From: an uncultured Clostridia bacterium | GTDB taxonomy: Bacteria; Bacillota; Clostridia; Oscillospirales; Ruminococcaceae | Direction: 5' to 3' | Assembly (NCBI GenBank): GCA_946567425.1 | Contig: CAMNXF010000009.1 | Coordinates: forward strand, 1 to 64,000 | Length of the DNA stretch: 64,000 bases | Part shown: positions 8,654 through 16,974 of the stretch, in pieces | How positions within the stretch are numbered: the stretch's first letter is position 1 | Layout: each line of letters opens with the position of its first letter | The notes under the pieces: generated by a model | Databases searched by the model: none | What the model was told of the DNA's origin: nothing | The model's input: only the letters and a program-made list of their open reading frames with translations | Translations under genes and position numbers: made by a program

Positions 8654-9205
8654 ATGGGACTGTTTGACAAATTGTTCGGGAACAAAAAGCCCGTAACGTC
8701 GGAAAAGACCGCGGATTTTGTAATTGATGTCCAAGGCGACTGCTTTATCATAAACGGCAGCCGCCTTGAAGTGCCGATGCACATAGACGCGCTTACGGCG
8801 GTGCTCGGCGAGCCGCGCAAGGTGAGTTTCAAGACAAAGCCCGAGGACAGGGAGTTTCTGGAAAAACTGCATAACGAGCCCGTTACGGACAGGGTGAACT
8901 ACGCGTGGGACGAGTTGGGGCTTATGTGCTATACGTACAACGGAAAGGTAGTCAATACGTTCGGGATATGCACGCAGCCCTCGGACAGCAAATCGCCGTC
9001 AACGCCCAAGGGGTTATACGGCGGAAAGGTGCTTATAGGCGGACAGCCGTGGTTTCCCGTGGTAATGCAGGGCAAGGACTGCGACGTAATGCGCGAGCTG
9101 TATTTCGGGGAGTATCTGCTCACGGCAGAGTACACGGATTTCGACCAGGACGATTCAACGCGCACGGAGAAAGACTTTACGGGTCTTGAAATTCAGCTTA
9201 AGTGA
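8654..9205 (+). CDS. Small protein of unknown function, between purM and purN
   Basis: 183 aa. ATG 8654 has a GGAGG site; the longer frame upstream lacks one. The N-terminus MGLFDKLFGNKK is a short amphipathic lead seen in several small proteins of this window, such as 23134. No signal peptide or membrane segment is visible, and the fold appears to be mixed alpha/beta. Function not recognised. Its place among other small acidic accessory genes suggests an immunity-like or accessory role, but this is only inference. Confidence 0.7.
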   Translation: MGLFDKLFGNKKPVTSEKTADFVIDVQGDCFIINGSRLEVPMHIDALTAVLGEPRKVSFKTKPEDREFLEKLHNEPVTDRVNYAWDELGLMCYTYNGKVVNTFGICTQPSDSKSPSTPKGLYGGKVLIGGQPWFPVVMQGKDCDVMRELYFGEYLLTAEYTDFDQDDSTRTEKDFTGLEIQLK

Positions 9206-9274
9206 TGTGCCGCTGTGCATGAGCGCTTTGTTCATGCGCGGTTTTGACATATATTATAAGGAGTGACGATTATA

Positions 9275-9709
9275 GTGGACGCTATGGATTTTGGTTTTGA
9301 TGCCGGAATCGGAACATATGATACCGCAGAGGATATTTGGGGGGATATGGCGGGTATAAGTATATTCCTGCCCGATAATTCCGAAGGTTTTAAGATTGAT
9401 AACGGAATTTGCGTGTTAACGCCCTTGTTGGAGTACGTGAGAGGCAACGAGATCGAAATAAAGCGTATGATCTGTGAGAAAGTAAAAGAGGAATTTAAGG
9501 ACGACAAAAAAATACTCGGATATCTTCGTGATGAACAGCGCTTTATTAACGGACTTTATGCGAATAATTTGTCGGTGGAGTTTTATGATTTATCCGGAGA
9601 TTACGACAGCGTTCTGGTCGTAAAGTTCGATGAGGATTTTATTGAGATGAGTATCAGCGTATGTATAGACAAAGAGCTTAACGTGGTTTCCGTTCGGGTG
9701 TATTATTAA
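9275..9709 (+). CDS. Small acidic protein of unknown function
   Basis: About 144 aa, using GTG 9275 with AAGGAG 11 nt upstream; GTG 9263 would overlap the ribosome binding site and ATG 9284 is too far from it. The protein is acidic, has no membrane segment, and ends in a beta-rich region (VLVVKFDEDFIEMSISVC). No family was recognised. It is followed by the broken purN copy. Confidence 0.65.
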   Translation: MDAMDFGFDAGIGTYDTAEDIWGDMAGISIFLPDNSEGFKIDNGICVLTPLLEYVRGNEIEIKRMICEKVKEEFKDDKKILGYLRDEQRFINGLYANNLSVEFYDLSGDYDSVLVVKFDEDFIEMSISVCIDKELNVVSVRVYY

Positions 9710-9724
9710 GGAAAGGTTTGTGTT

Positions 9725-9808
9725 ATGAAGAATATCATTGTTCCGGTATCGGGCGGCGGAATGAATTTACAGGCGCTTACAGACACCGATCTTAGAAAGG
9801 ACTGTTAA
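9725..9808 (+). pseudogene. Decayed duplicate of the purN 5' end
   Basis: ATG 9725 opens 27 codons ending at TAA 9806. The product begins MKNIIVPVSGGGMNLQALTD, close to PurN at 10292 (MKNIVVLVSGGGTNLQALID). Similarity fades after about 20 codons, where the ribosome binding site of the flavodoxin gene begins. The same layout occurs with purC at 4714. Confidence 0.85.
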
Positions 9809-9809
9809 T

Positions 9810-10295
9810 ATGAAAACTGCGGTTGTATACTATTCGCTGGAGGGCAACACGAAATTTGCAGCAGAGAAAATTGCCGAGAGGCTTAGTGCCGACCTGATCG
9901 AACTGAAATGCGTAAAGGCGTACCCGACAGGTAAGGTCAGCAAGTTCCTCTGGGGTGGTAAAAGCGTTACATTCGGAGAAAAACCTGAGCTTATGCCGTA
10001 CAATTTTAACGCGGACGATTACGATGTCGTGATAATCGGCTCGCCTGTGTGGGCGTCAAAATATGCGCCGCCGCTGAAAACATTTTTTGCGGAAAACGAT
10101 ATCTCGGGAAAAAAACTCGGATTTTTTACCTGCTGTGCGGGAGGCAAACCCGATAAGTGTTTTGCAGAAATGAAACGTGACGCAAAACGCGAAAGCGCTG
10201 CAACGCTTAATCTGGTTGAGCCGATGAAAAAACGGACTCCCGAAAACGATGTGAAAATAGATAAATTCTGCGAGGCGTTAAGGGAGGCTTTATGA
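9810..10295 (+). CDS. Flavodoxin-like protein
   Basis: 161 aa. The N-terminal strand and phosphate loop VVYYSLEGNTKFAA (about residues 5-18) match the FMN-binding loop of flavodoxins. SPVWASKYAPPLKTFF is the typical second FMN-contacting loop, and FFTCCAGGKPDKCF the third. It would carry electrons or act as a quinone/flavin oxidoreductase; the partner is unknown. It lies between a broken copy of the purN start and purN itself, and overlaps purN by 4 nt (ATGA). Confidence 0.85.
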   Translation: MKTAVVYYSLEGNTKFAAEKIAERLSADLIELKCVKAYPTGKVSKFLWGGKSVTFGEKPELMPYNFNADDYDVVIIGSPVWASKYAPPLKTFFAENDISGKKLGFFTCCAGGKPDKCFAEMKRDAKRESAATLNLVEPMKKRTPENDVKIDKFCEALREAL

Positions 10296-10945
10296 AAAAC
10301 ATAGTAGTGCTGGTATCGGGCGGCGGAACGAATTTGCAGGCGCTTATCGACGCGGAAAAGCGCGGTGAGATAAAGGGCGGGAGGATAACGTGCGTTATCT
10401 CGTCAAAGGCGGAAGCGTTCGCTTTGGAAAGGGCGAGAACGGTCGGTATCAATACGATCGTTATCCCGCGCAAGGATTATTACAGCGCCAAAATGTACAG
10501 CGAAGCGGTTCTCGCCGAGCTGCAAAGGCAGAATGCCGACCTTATAGTACTGGCGGGATTTATGACGATACTTGACGAGTGCGTTACAAAGGCGTATCCG
10601 TACAGGATAATAAACGTTCACCCTGCGCTTATTCCGAGCTTCTGCGGCGAGGGGTACTACGGACTGCGCGTTCACGAGGCGGCGCTGGAGTACGGCGTTA
10701 AGGTGTCGGGCGCGACAATCCATTTCGTGAACGAAAAAGCCGACGCGGGCGCAATAATTTTACAGGGAACGGTCGATGTTGCCAACGGCGACACTCCCGA
10801 GAGCTTACAGCGCAGAATAATGGAGAACGTCGAGTGGAAGCTGCTGCCGAAAGCCGTTTCGCTGTTCTGCGAGGACAGGATAATGATAAAGGACGGCAAG
10901 GCTTACGTTGATTTGGAGACAAATGATGATAACAAATGTTCATAA
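10292..10945 (+). CDS. purN: PurN, GAR transformylase
   Basis: 217 aa. It transfers a formyl group from 10-formyl-THF to GAR. The catalytic triad is visible as Asn108 and His110 in INVHPALIPSF and Asp151 in EKADAGAIILQ. The N-terminal SGGGTNLQAL loop binds the phosphate of GAR. It is translationally coupled to the flavodoxin (4-nt overlap), and its 3' end overlaps the next start by 23 nt. Confidence 0.95.
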   Translation: MKNIVVLVSGGGTNLQALIDAEKRGEIKGGRITCVISSKAEAFALERARTVGINTIVIPRKDYYSAKMYSEAVLAELQRQNADLIVLAGFMTILDECVTKAYPYRIINVHPALIPSFCGEGYYGLRVHEAALEYGVKVSGATIHFVNEKADAGAIILQGTVDVANGDTPESLQRRIMENVEWKLLPKAVSLFCEDRIMIKDGKAYVDLETNDDNKCS

Positions 10946-11429
10946 AACGGATTACGGCATAGAGGGAAACGTTTACTGGGAGCTTTTTGACAAGGAAATT
11001 TTGTTCGCAATGGACGAGGATGTTGACATTGCCTACGCCGAGAATTGCGCCGAAGCACTAAATAATCTCTCCGGGGAAACGGTAAACGACATCTGGAAAG
11101 CGGCGAAAAAATATTGTCTGTTTTTTATGGATCTCGTGGGAACAGACGGTGATGATTTTGAGGAAATGGGCATAAAAGTCACCGAGGATACGCCCGCCGA
11201 GGAGATAAAATCGGAAATTTTCCCAAGCGTTTTTATCGTTAATAAACCCGAAGATGAGCGAATAGGTTTTCATCTTGAATGCAATTGCTCGTGGGAGCCC
11301 GAGCACGGTCTTGAAATTACCGTTCTGGACGGAAAACTCGTGTACCTCGGTGCGTTTGAGAGCCGCGACGCGTGGGAAGAGTTCGACCCCGATGACGAGT
11401 GGAATTTTGTTAATGATGTTGAGGAGTAA
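10923..11429 (+). CDS. Small acidic protein, paralogue A
   Basis: 168 aa. ATG 10923 lies 5 nt after GGAG, inside the end of purN. It is acidic with no signal peptide. The C-terminal part has CSWEPEHGLEITVLDGKLVYLG, reminiscent of DUF6985-type immunity-like proteins (recalled, not checked). Paralogue of the next gene: both share a YAxxCAE helix and a DxxGDDFEEMG/DERGEEFELG segment. Role unknown. Confidence 0.65.
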   Translation: MMITNVHKTDYGIEGNVYWELFDKEILFAMDEDVDIAYAENCAEALNNLSGETVNDIWKAAKKYCLFFMDLVGTDGDDFEEMGIKVTEDTPAEEIKSEIFPSVFIVNKPEDERIGFHLECNCSWEPEHGLEITVLDGKLVYLGAFESRDAWEEFDPDDEWNFVNDVEE

Positions 11430-11431
11430 TC

Positions 11432-11965
11432 ATGAACGATAACTATTCACTGTGCGAAAGCAAGGCGTATTTTGGTTGTCTGGACGGACGGCTTCGGTCT
11501 CCGCTTTTCGGACGCGAGATCGCTTTTCTGGCAAAAGGAAGCGAGGAGCTTTACGCGCGCCGCTGCGCGGAGTATTTCGAGGGGATAACCGCGGATAATC
11601 TTGGGGAATATCCCGTGATAGAGGCGCTTTTCGGGGCGCTTGGCGAGTACGTTATAGACTTGTTGGACGAGCGCGGAGAGGAATTTGAGCTGGGTGATTT
11701 CGCGTATGACGAGGACTCACCGATAACGGATCTGCTCAAAGCGCTGGTACCCGTCGGACTTACGTTCGAGAGGTTTTCCTACCTGTCCGAGGAGGAATGT
11801 CCGCCCGCGTTCAGCCTTAAATTGAGCTTTGTGCCCGTTCCCGATGAACTTATGGAGATCGCCGTGCATGGTGACGTTGCCGTCTACGCGGGAGAATTTC
11901 AAGGGGTAAGTCCGTGGAACGATAAGCTCCGCAAAAAGAAGTGGAATTACGCGAGGAATATATGA
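11432..11965 (+). CDS. Small acidic protein, paralogue B
   Basis: 177 aa, 3 nt after paralogue A. It aligns along its length with the preceding protein (YARRCAEYFEG, DERGEEFELGDFAYDEDSPI, and a C-terminal beta region with VAVYAGEFQG), so the pair is an old tandem duplication. Strongly acidic, no membrane segment. No function recognised. It overlaps the next gene by 4 nt. Confidence 0.65.
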   Translation: MNDNYSLCESKAYFGCLDGRLRSPLFGREIAFLAKGSEELYARRCAEYFEGITADNLGEYPVIEALFGALGEYVIDLLDERGEEFELGDFAYDEDSPITDLLKALVPVGLTFERFSYLSEEECPPAFSLKLSFVPVPDELMEIAVHGDVAVYAGEFQGVSPWNDKLRKKKWNYARNI

Positions 11966-12519
11966 AGCATTTTACGATATTGGGCGGCGTGAACGGCGTA
12001 GGAAAGAGCACGCTCGCGGGCGTGTTGGCGTGCGTGACAGATAATTTCGGGACGCTTGTGGACGCGGACAAGCTGACCGCGCAGTGCGGCGGGGATAAGC
12101 TTGAGGGCGGTAAACAGGCGGTCAAGCTGCTTGACGAACTCATACAGAGCGGCGTCGATCTCACTCAGGAGACCACGCTTTCGGGCGGCAAGACGGCGCG
12201 GACTATCGCCGCGGCGCGCGAAAACGGCTATTTCGTGCGGCTGTACTATGTTGCCGTAAGCTCCGCAGAGGAGAGCCTTTCGCGTATCGCGAACCGCGTG
12301 CGCAAGGGCGGTCACGATATTCCCGAGGAAACCGTGCGGCGGCGTTTCGCAAAGCGTTTTGACGATCTGGAGCGCGTTCTTACGCTGGTTGACGAGGCCG
12401 TGTTTTTCGATAATGAAAACGGATTTATTCACGCCGCCGATTACCGTAACGGAGAACTTACCCAGACGGGAAAGTGCCGTCCGAGGTGGCTTGATGAGTT
12501 AAAGGAGCGGCTGAAATGA
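11962..12519 (+). CDS. Zeta-like P-loop kinase
   Basis: 185 aa. Walker A is GGVNGVGKST (about 7-16), followed by DADK (about 40) and QETTLSGGKT, the layout of the zeta-toxin/ZTL ATPase group. Arginines in VRRRFAKRF could act as phosphate sensors. Zeta toxins phosphorylate UDP-N-acetylhexosamine, but many family members are not toxins. No epsilon-like antitoxin is adjacent. ATG 11962 follows GAGG and overlaps the previous stop (ATGA). Confidence 0.75.
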   Translation: MKHFTILGGVNGVGKSTLAGVLACVTDNFGTLVDADKLTAQCGGDKLEGGKQAVKLLDELIQSGVDLTQETTLSGGKTARTIAAARENGYFVRLYYVAVSSAEESLSRIANRVRKGGHDIPEETVRRRFAKRFDDLERVLTLVDEAVFFDNENGFIHAADYRNGELTQTGKCRPRWLDELKERLK

Positions 12520-13265
12520 ACGAACAGAAATTCACGGGAAAGGCGGATTTGTACGAAAAGTTCCGTCCGTCCTACCCCGATGAGCTGATAGATTTTTTGT
12601 ATGAGAACGCGTGCTGTGAAGCTGTCGCGGATATCGGCGCGGGCACGGGAAAATTCACGCGCTGTTTGCTGAAAAAACAGTGGCAAGTGACCGCCGTCGA
12701 GCCTAACGCCGACATGCGCGGAAAGCTTGCCGAGATTGAGGGCATAGCGGTCGTGAACGCTCCCGCCGAGGACACGGGGCTTGCCGACAATTCGGTCGGA
12801 CTGGTTACGGCGGCACAAGCGTTCCACTGGTTTGACGAGGAACGCTTCAAGACCGAGTGCAAACGCATTCTCACGCCGAACGGGCAGCTCGCGATAATTT
12901 TTAATGAGCGCGATCCGGAGGACGAGATATCCGTAGAGCGCAACGAAATATGTATGCGGTACTGCGGCGCGTTTCACTCAGGTCACGTCGGCAAGCGGAC
13001 GACGGAAGAGGGCAGTGCGTTTCTGAAAAACGTGTATTTCTCCGAAGTTAAATATTTCGACGTCGAAAACAACGTTGAGACGGACGAACGGACGTTTATC
13101 GGCGATACACTGTCGCGCTCCTATGCGATAGGCGAGGACAACGAAAATTATGACCGTTTTATAGGCGAGCTTAGGAACGCATTCGCAAGACACGAAAAGG
13201 GCGGCAGGGTGACGATAAAATACACGGCTGCGTGCTATCTGGGAAGATTTCAGGAGATAATATGA
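12516..13265 (+). CDS. Class I SAM methyltransferase, tandem copy 1
   Basis: 249 aa. Motif I is AVADIGAGTGKFT, then VTAVEPNADMR and AAQAFHWFD, typical of methyltransferase type 11 proteins. The first ~119 residues match copy 2 (next gene) with only about 10 differences, while the C-terminal halves are much less alike. This points to gene conversion or a chimera. It overlaps both neighbours by 4 nt. Substrate unknown. Confidence 0.85.
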   Translation: MNEQKFTGKADLYEKFRPSYPDELIDFLYENACCEAVADIGAGTGKFTRCLLKKQWQVTAVEPNADMRGKLAEIEGIAVVNAPAEDTGLADNSVGLVTAAQAFHWFDEERFKTECKRILTPNGQLAIIFNERDPEDEISVERNEICMRYCGAFHSGHVGKRTTEEGSAFLKNVYFSEVKYFDVENNVETDERTFIGDTLSRSYAIGEDNENYDRFIGELRNAFARHEKGGRVTIKYTAACYLGRFQEII

Positions 13266-14002
13266 ACGAACAGAAATTCACGGGAAAGGCGGAGCTGTAC
13301 GAAAAATTCCGTCCGTCCTACCCCGATGAGCTGATAGATTTTTTGTACGAAAACGCGCGTTGTGAAGCGGTCGCGGATATCGGCGCGGGCACGGGAAAAT
13401 TCACACGCTGTCTGCTGAAAAAGCCGTGGCAAGTGACCGCCGTCGAGCCAAACGCCGACATGCGCGGAAAGCTCGCCGAGATCGGGGGCATAACGGTCGT
13501 GGACGCTCCCGCCGAGGACACGGGGCTCGCCGATAATTCGGTCGGGCTGGTGACAGCGGCGCAGGCGTTCCATTGGTTTGACCGCGAGAAATTCAGTGCT
13601 GAATGTAAACGAATACTCTGCGACGGCGGAAAACTCGCCGTTGTGTGGAATGATTTTGTCAAGGAAGGTCTCGCGGCGCGGCAGAGCGAGCTTTGCGAAA
13701 AATACAGTATAGAGCTGCAAATAAAAAAAGCGGCGGGCGACGACCGCTATAAGCGCGAAAGCGACGAGCTTCTGCGCGGCAAATATTTTAAATCGGTCGA
13801 GGTAGCGGAATATACGGGCGAACGTGTTTTCGACAGGGAGAGCTTTATCGGCGAAACACTTTCGCGCTCACACGCACCGCGCAAGGGTCAGCAGCACTAC
13901 GAGCCGTTTGTAAACGAGCTGAACAACCTGTTCTCGGAATATGAGAGCGGCGGCAGAGCGGCTGTAAAAACAAACACTGTCTGCTATTTAGGCAGCTTTT
14001 AA
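13262..14002 (+). CDS. Class I SAM methyltransferase, tandem copy 2
   Basis: 246 aa, starting at ATG 13262 by comparison with copy 1. It has the same N-terminal Rossmann core and motif I (VADIGAGTGKFT). The C-terminal half differs (KLAVVWNDFVKEG onwards) but keeps the late (S/R)FIGETLSRS motif. A ribosome binding site lies inside the end of copy 1. The two enzymes may have related but different substrates. Confidence 0.85.
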   Translation: MNEQKFTGKAELYEKFRPSYPDELIDFLYENARCEAVADIGAGTGKFTRCLLKKPWQVTAVEPNADMRGKLAEIGGITVVDAPAEDTGLADNSVGLVTAAQAFHWFDREKFSAECKRILCDGGKLAVVWNDFVKEGLAARQSELCEKYSIELQIKKAAGDDRYKRESDELLRGKYFKSVEVAEYTGERVFDRESFIGETLSRSHAPRKGQQHYEPFVNELNNLFSEYESGGRAAVKTNTVCYLGSF

Positions 14003-14019
14003 AACAGGAGGACAGGAAA

Positions 14020-14730
14020 ATGATAACACTTGACAAGGAACTTAATTCGCTGGCGTACCACGGCAGAGGTATCGTCATAGGAAAGAGCGCGGACGGCAAA
14101 AAGGCGGTCATCGCGTACTTCATTATGGGGCGCAGCGAGAACAGCCGCAACCGTGTTTTTGTCGAGGACGGCGACGGCATACGCACTCAGGCGTTCGACG
14201 AGAGCAAAATGATCGACCCGCACCTGATAATATACGCTCCCGTGCGCGTTCTCGGGAACAAGACGATCGTCACCAACGGCGACCAGACCGACACGATCTA
14301 CGAGCTTATGGACAAGCAGATGACGTTCGAGGAGAGCCTGCGCACGCGCACGTTCGAGGACGACGCGCCCAACTTCACGCCGCGTATTTCGGGTATCATT
14401 CACCTTGAAAACGGCGGTATGAATTACGCGATGTCAATATTGAAATCCGCGAACGGCGCCCCCGCGTCGACGCGCCGCTATACGTTCGCGTACTCAGACC
14501 CGATAAGCGGACAGGGCAGCTTTATCCACACCTATGCCGCCGCGGGCGACCCGCTGCCGAGCTTTGTCGGCGAGCCCAAGGACGTTGTTATTCCCGATAT
14601 GAGCCTTGACGAGTTCACGAATTTCGTCTGGACGAACCTCAACGCGGACAACAAGGTCTCGCTGTTCACGCGCTATATCGACGTTGAAACGGGCAGGTTC
14701 GAGAGCCGTATCGTCAACAAGAACAAGTGA
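14020..14730 (+). CDS. purO: IMP cyclohydrolase, PurO-type
   Basis: 236 aa. The sequence fits the IMP cyclohydrolase family first known from archaea (PurO), which closes the ring of FAICAR to give IMP. Supporting stretches are LAYHGRGIVIG near the N-terminus, AYFIMGRSENSRNRVF, DPHLIIYAPVR, and ATRRYTFAYSDP-like spacing (STRRYTFAYSD here). It complements the stand-alone AICAR transformylase at 16975, which lacks a cyclohydrolase domain. The ribosome binding site is AGGAGG. Confidence 0.85.
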   Translation: MITLDKELNSLAYHGRGIVIGKSADGKKAVIAYFIMGRSENSRNRVFVEDGDGIRTQAFDESKMIDPHLIIYAPVRVLGNKTIVTNGDQTDTIYELMDKQMTFEESLRTRTFEDDAPNFTPRISGIIHLENGGMNYAMSILKSANGAPASTRRYTFAYSDPISGQGSFIHTYAAAGDPLPSFVGEPKDVVIPDMSLDEFTNFVWTNLNADNKVSLFTRYIDVETGRFESRIVNKNK

Positions 14731-14732
14731 TC

Positions 14733-15218
14733 ATGGAAATAAATTTCGTTAATACGCCGAAAAAATACGAGGATAAGGCTGACGAGATAGTTTCGGAGCT
14801 TTTTGAGTTTCTGGAGGAGCTGCTGCTTGTTCAGGAGAGAGCCGCGCTGCGTTTTCAAAGGCTGGAGCAGAAGCAGCTCACACTCAAGGAAAAAAGCGAA
14901 AGGCATACGGAGATATTCGAAAAGTGTACGGAGGAGTACGCCGAAGTGATAAAGGGCAGGTGCACGGAAAAGGAAATGGCGTTTAAGCACCCGTCCTGTA
15001 TCGGAGAAACCGCAGCATACGCCTATATCAAGGGCTTATACACCGTTGACTTCATCATGAGAAAAGCCGACACGGCGATCGTGATAACGCATTTTCGGAA
15101 AGACGCCTTCAATGAAAAACATAAATTTGTGTTAAAGCAAGTTGACGGAAAGTGGCTTGTGGACGAGGTTTACAGCGGTTTTGAGGGTGAGCGGAAATGG
15201 TTTTATATTGAGATTTAG
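14733..15218 (+). CDS. NTF2-like immunity-type protein, paralogue A
   Basis: 161 aa. A long N-terminal helical part (LFEFLEELLLVQERAALRF) is followed by RCTEKEM and a C-terminal beta part ending GKWLVDEVYSGFEGERKWF. Paralogue of 16131-16634, which shares the RCTEK motif and the W-LVD-x-x-Y/F-x-G ending. The pattern recalls NTF2-fold immunity proteins of polymorphic toxin systems, but no toxin gene is in the window. ATG 14733 is preferred; a GTG at 14727 overlaps the purO stop. Confidence 0.6.
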   Translation: MEINFVNTPKKYEDKADEIVSELFEFLEELLLVQERAALRFQRLEQKQLTLKEKSERHTEIFEKCTEEYAEVIKGRCTEKEMAFKHPSCIGETAAYAYIKGLYTVDFIMRKADTAIVITHFRKDAFNEKHKFVLKQVDGKWLVDEVYSGFEGERKWFYIEI

Positions 15219-15746
<528 letters not shown>

Positions 15747-15762
15747 GGTATGGAGGTTCCCT

Positions 15763-16119
15763 GTGAAAAAGCAAAAGTACTTGTTTAAAGAACTTATCAC
15801 CGAAATAAAGGAAGCGTATCTTCAAGACGGTGACGCGTCTTTTTATAAGGACGGCGGTTGGTGCGTATATGCGAAAAGCGACAAGCTCGATTTGAAATCT
15901 GAATGTTATGTTCTTCCATACCCCGATATCGACGATGACGACAATGAGAAATTGCCTGAATTTGCCATGCGGAACGGTCTTGAATTTGTTTATCGGGATG
16001 AAATGCTGCAAGATGTTATTGCAGCGGCAGTTGACGAGGACGAGGATATTTCGGACAAAAAGCTGCTGAAAGCGATAAGGTATTATGATGAATATGACTG
16101 CTTTATGGAGATAAATTAG
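15763..16119 (+). CDS. Small acidic protein of unknown function
   Basis: 118 aa from GTG 15763, chosen because TGGAGG lies 7-8 nt upstream; the longer frame would overlap the CbrC-like gene. Very acidic in the middle (PDIDDDDNEK) and at 100-110 (DEDEDISDKK). It has an N-terminal basic helix and no membrane segment. No family recognised with confidence. It is cotranscribed with its neighbours. Confidence 0.65.
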   Translation: MKKQKYLFKELITEIKEAYLQDGDASFYKDGGWCVYAKSDKLDLKSECYVLPYPDIDDDDNEKLPEFAMRNGLEFVYRDEMLQDVIAAAVDEDEDISDKKLLKAIRYYDEYDCFMEIN

Positions 16120-16130
16120 GGGGAACGTTT

Positions 16131-16634
16131 ATGGAAATAATAAATGAAGCCGCTGATAAATTCAAGGACAGGCAGGAGGAGGTATGCGGCGCTCTTCTGG
16201 AGCTTCTCGCGCGGATAAACACGCTCGAACGGTCGGTTCTTGCGCGCAGTAACGAGATAAACGCGCGTATTCTGAAAAAGGAGCTTTCCGCTCCCGAGAT
16301 AGATATGGCGATGAAAGAAATGTGGAGCTATTTTCGTGAGGAATGCCGCAAAATCGTCGAGCTGCGCTGCACGGAAAAGCTCCTGAAAAAGGGTTACGCG
16401 AGGTCGTTCTCCACAACGCCGATGTACGGCTATATCGAGGACGAGGACGACTGTCGTGGAACGTTCGCTATGGAGACAGCGAAAAAGGCGGTCGTGGAGT
16501 TCCGCTTCACCAATCACTCGTCGGTGAACTTTATGCACAGGTTCACGCTCGTGCCGAGCGGCGGCGCATGGCTCGTGGACGCGTTCAGCTACGGCACCGA
16601 GAAAGAGGGTGTGTGGCACAGAGGGCATATTTGA
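16131..16634 (+). CDS. NTF2-like immunity-type protein, paralogue B
   Basis: 167 aa. The N-terminal helices (ALLELLARINTLERSVLAR) are followed by ELRCTEKLL and a beta-rich end with FTLVPSGGAWLVDAFSYG. It aligns with 14733-15218 over the whole length. Paralogues separated by a CbrC-like gene and an acidic protein suggest build-up of immunity-like cassettes. The ribosome binding site is GGGGGAA. Confidence 0.6.
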   Translation: MEIINEAADKFKDRQEEVCGALLELLARINTLERSVLARSNEINARILKKELSAPEIDMAMKEMWSYFREECRKIVELRCTEKLLKKGYARSFSTTPMYGYIEDEDDCRGTFAMETAKKAVVEFRFTNHSSVNFMHRFTLVPSGGAWLVDAFSYGTEKEGVWHRGHI

Positions 16635-16650
16635 TTGCGGAGGTGCGGCT

Positions 16651-16944
16651 GTGGAATTACCTGAATTGAGATTTTGTTTTGACTATTTCTGTTGCACGTG
16701 GGTCAACGGCTGCGGCACAGAGCTTGATGAATTGCCCATATCAGATAATCTTAAGAAAGAGTTGAACGGTCTAATCAAAGAAGACGCCGATCGTATCAAT
16801 TGGGACGATCCCGGAGCGTCTGTCGATTGGACGAAAGAACAAGAGGACGATTTCAACCGCAAAGCGGCAATCGCGGGAAAGAAGCTGCAAAACGAGCTTC
16901 GCGGCAAATACAACGTGATAAATTGCTTTGAACGTTATCTCTAA
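16651..16944 (+). CDS. Small acidic protein of unknown function
   Basis: 97 aa from GTG 16651, which has GGAGG about 7 nt upstream. The N-terminus ELPELRFCFDYFCCTWVNGCG is Cys/aromatic rich, followed by a charged helical region (DWTKEQEDDFNRKAA). No membrane span is clear. Not recognised. It is the last accessory gene before purH. Confidence 0.65.
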   Translation: MELPELRFCFDYFCCTWVNGCGTELDELPISDNLKKELNGLIKEDADRINWDDPGASVDWTKEQEDDFNRKAAIAGKKLQNELRGKYNVINCFERYL

Positions 16945-16974
16945 GTTTTCAAAAAAATAAACAGGAGGATTTTT

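Noticed and set aside
6949-8832. Long open frame (627 codons) antisense to purF and purM
   Set aside because: Covers two conserved genes on the opposite strand, with no motif. Shadow frame.
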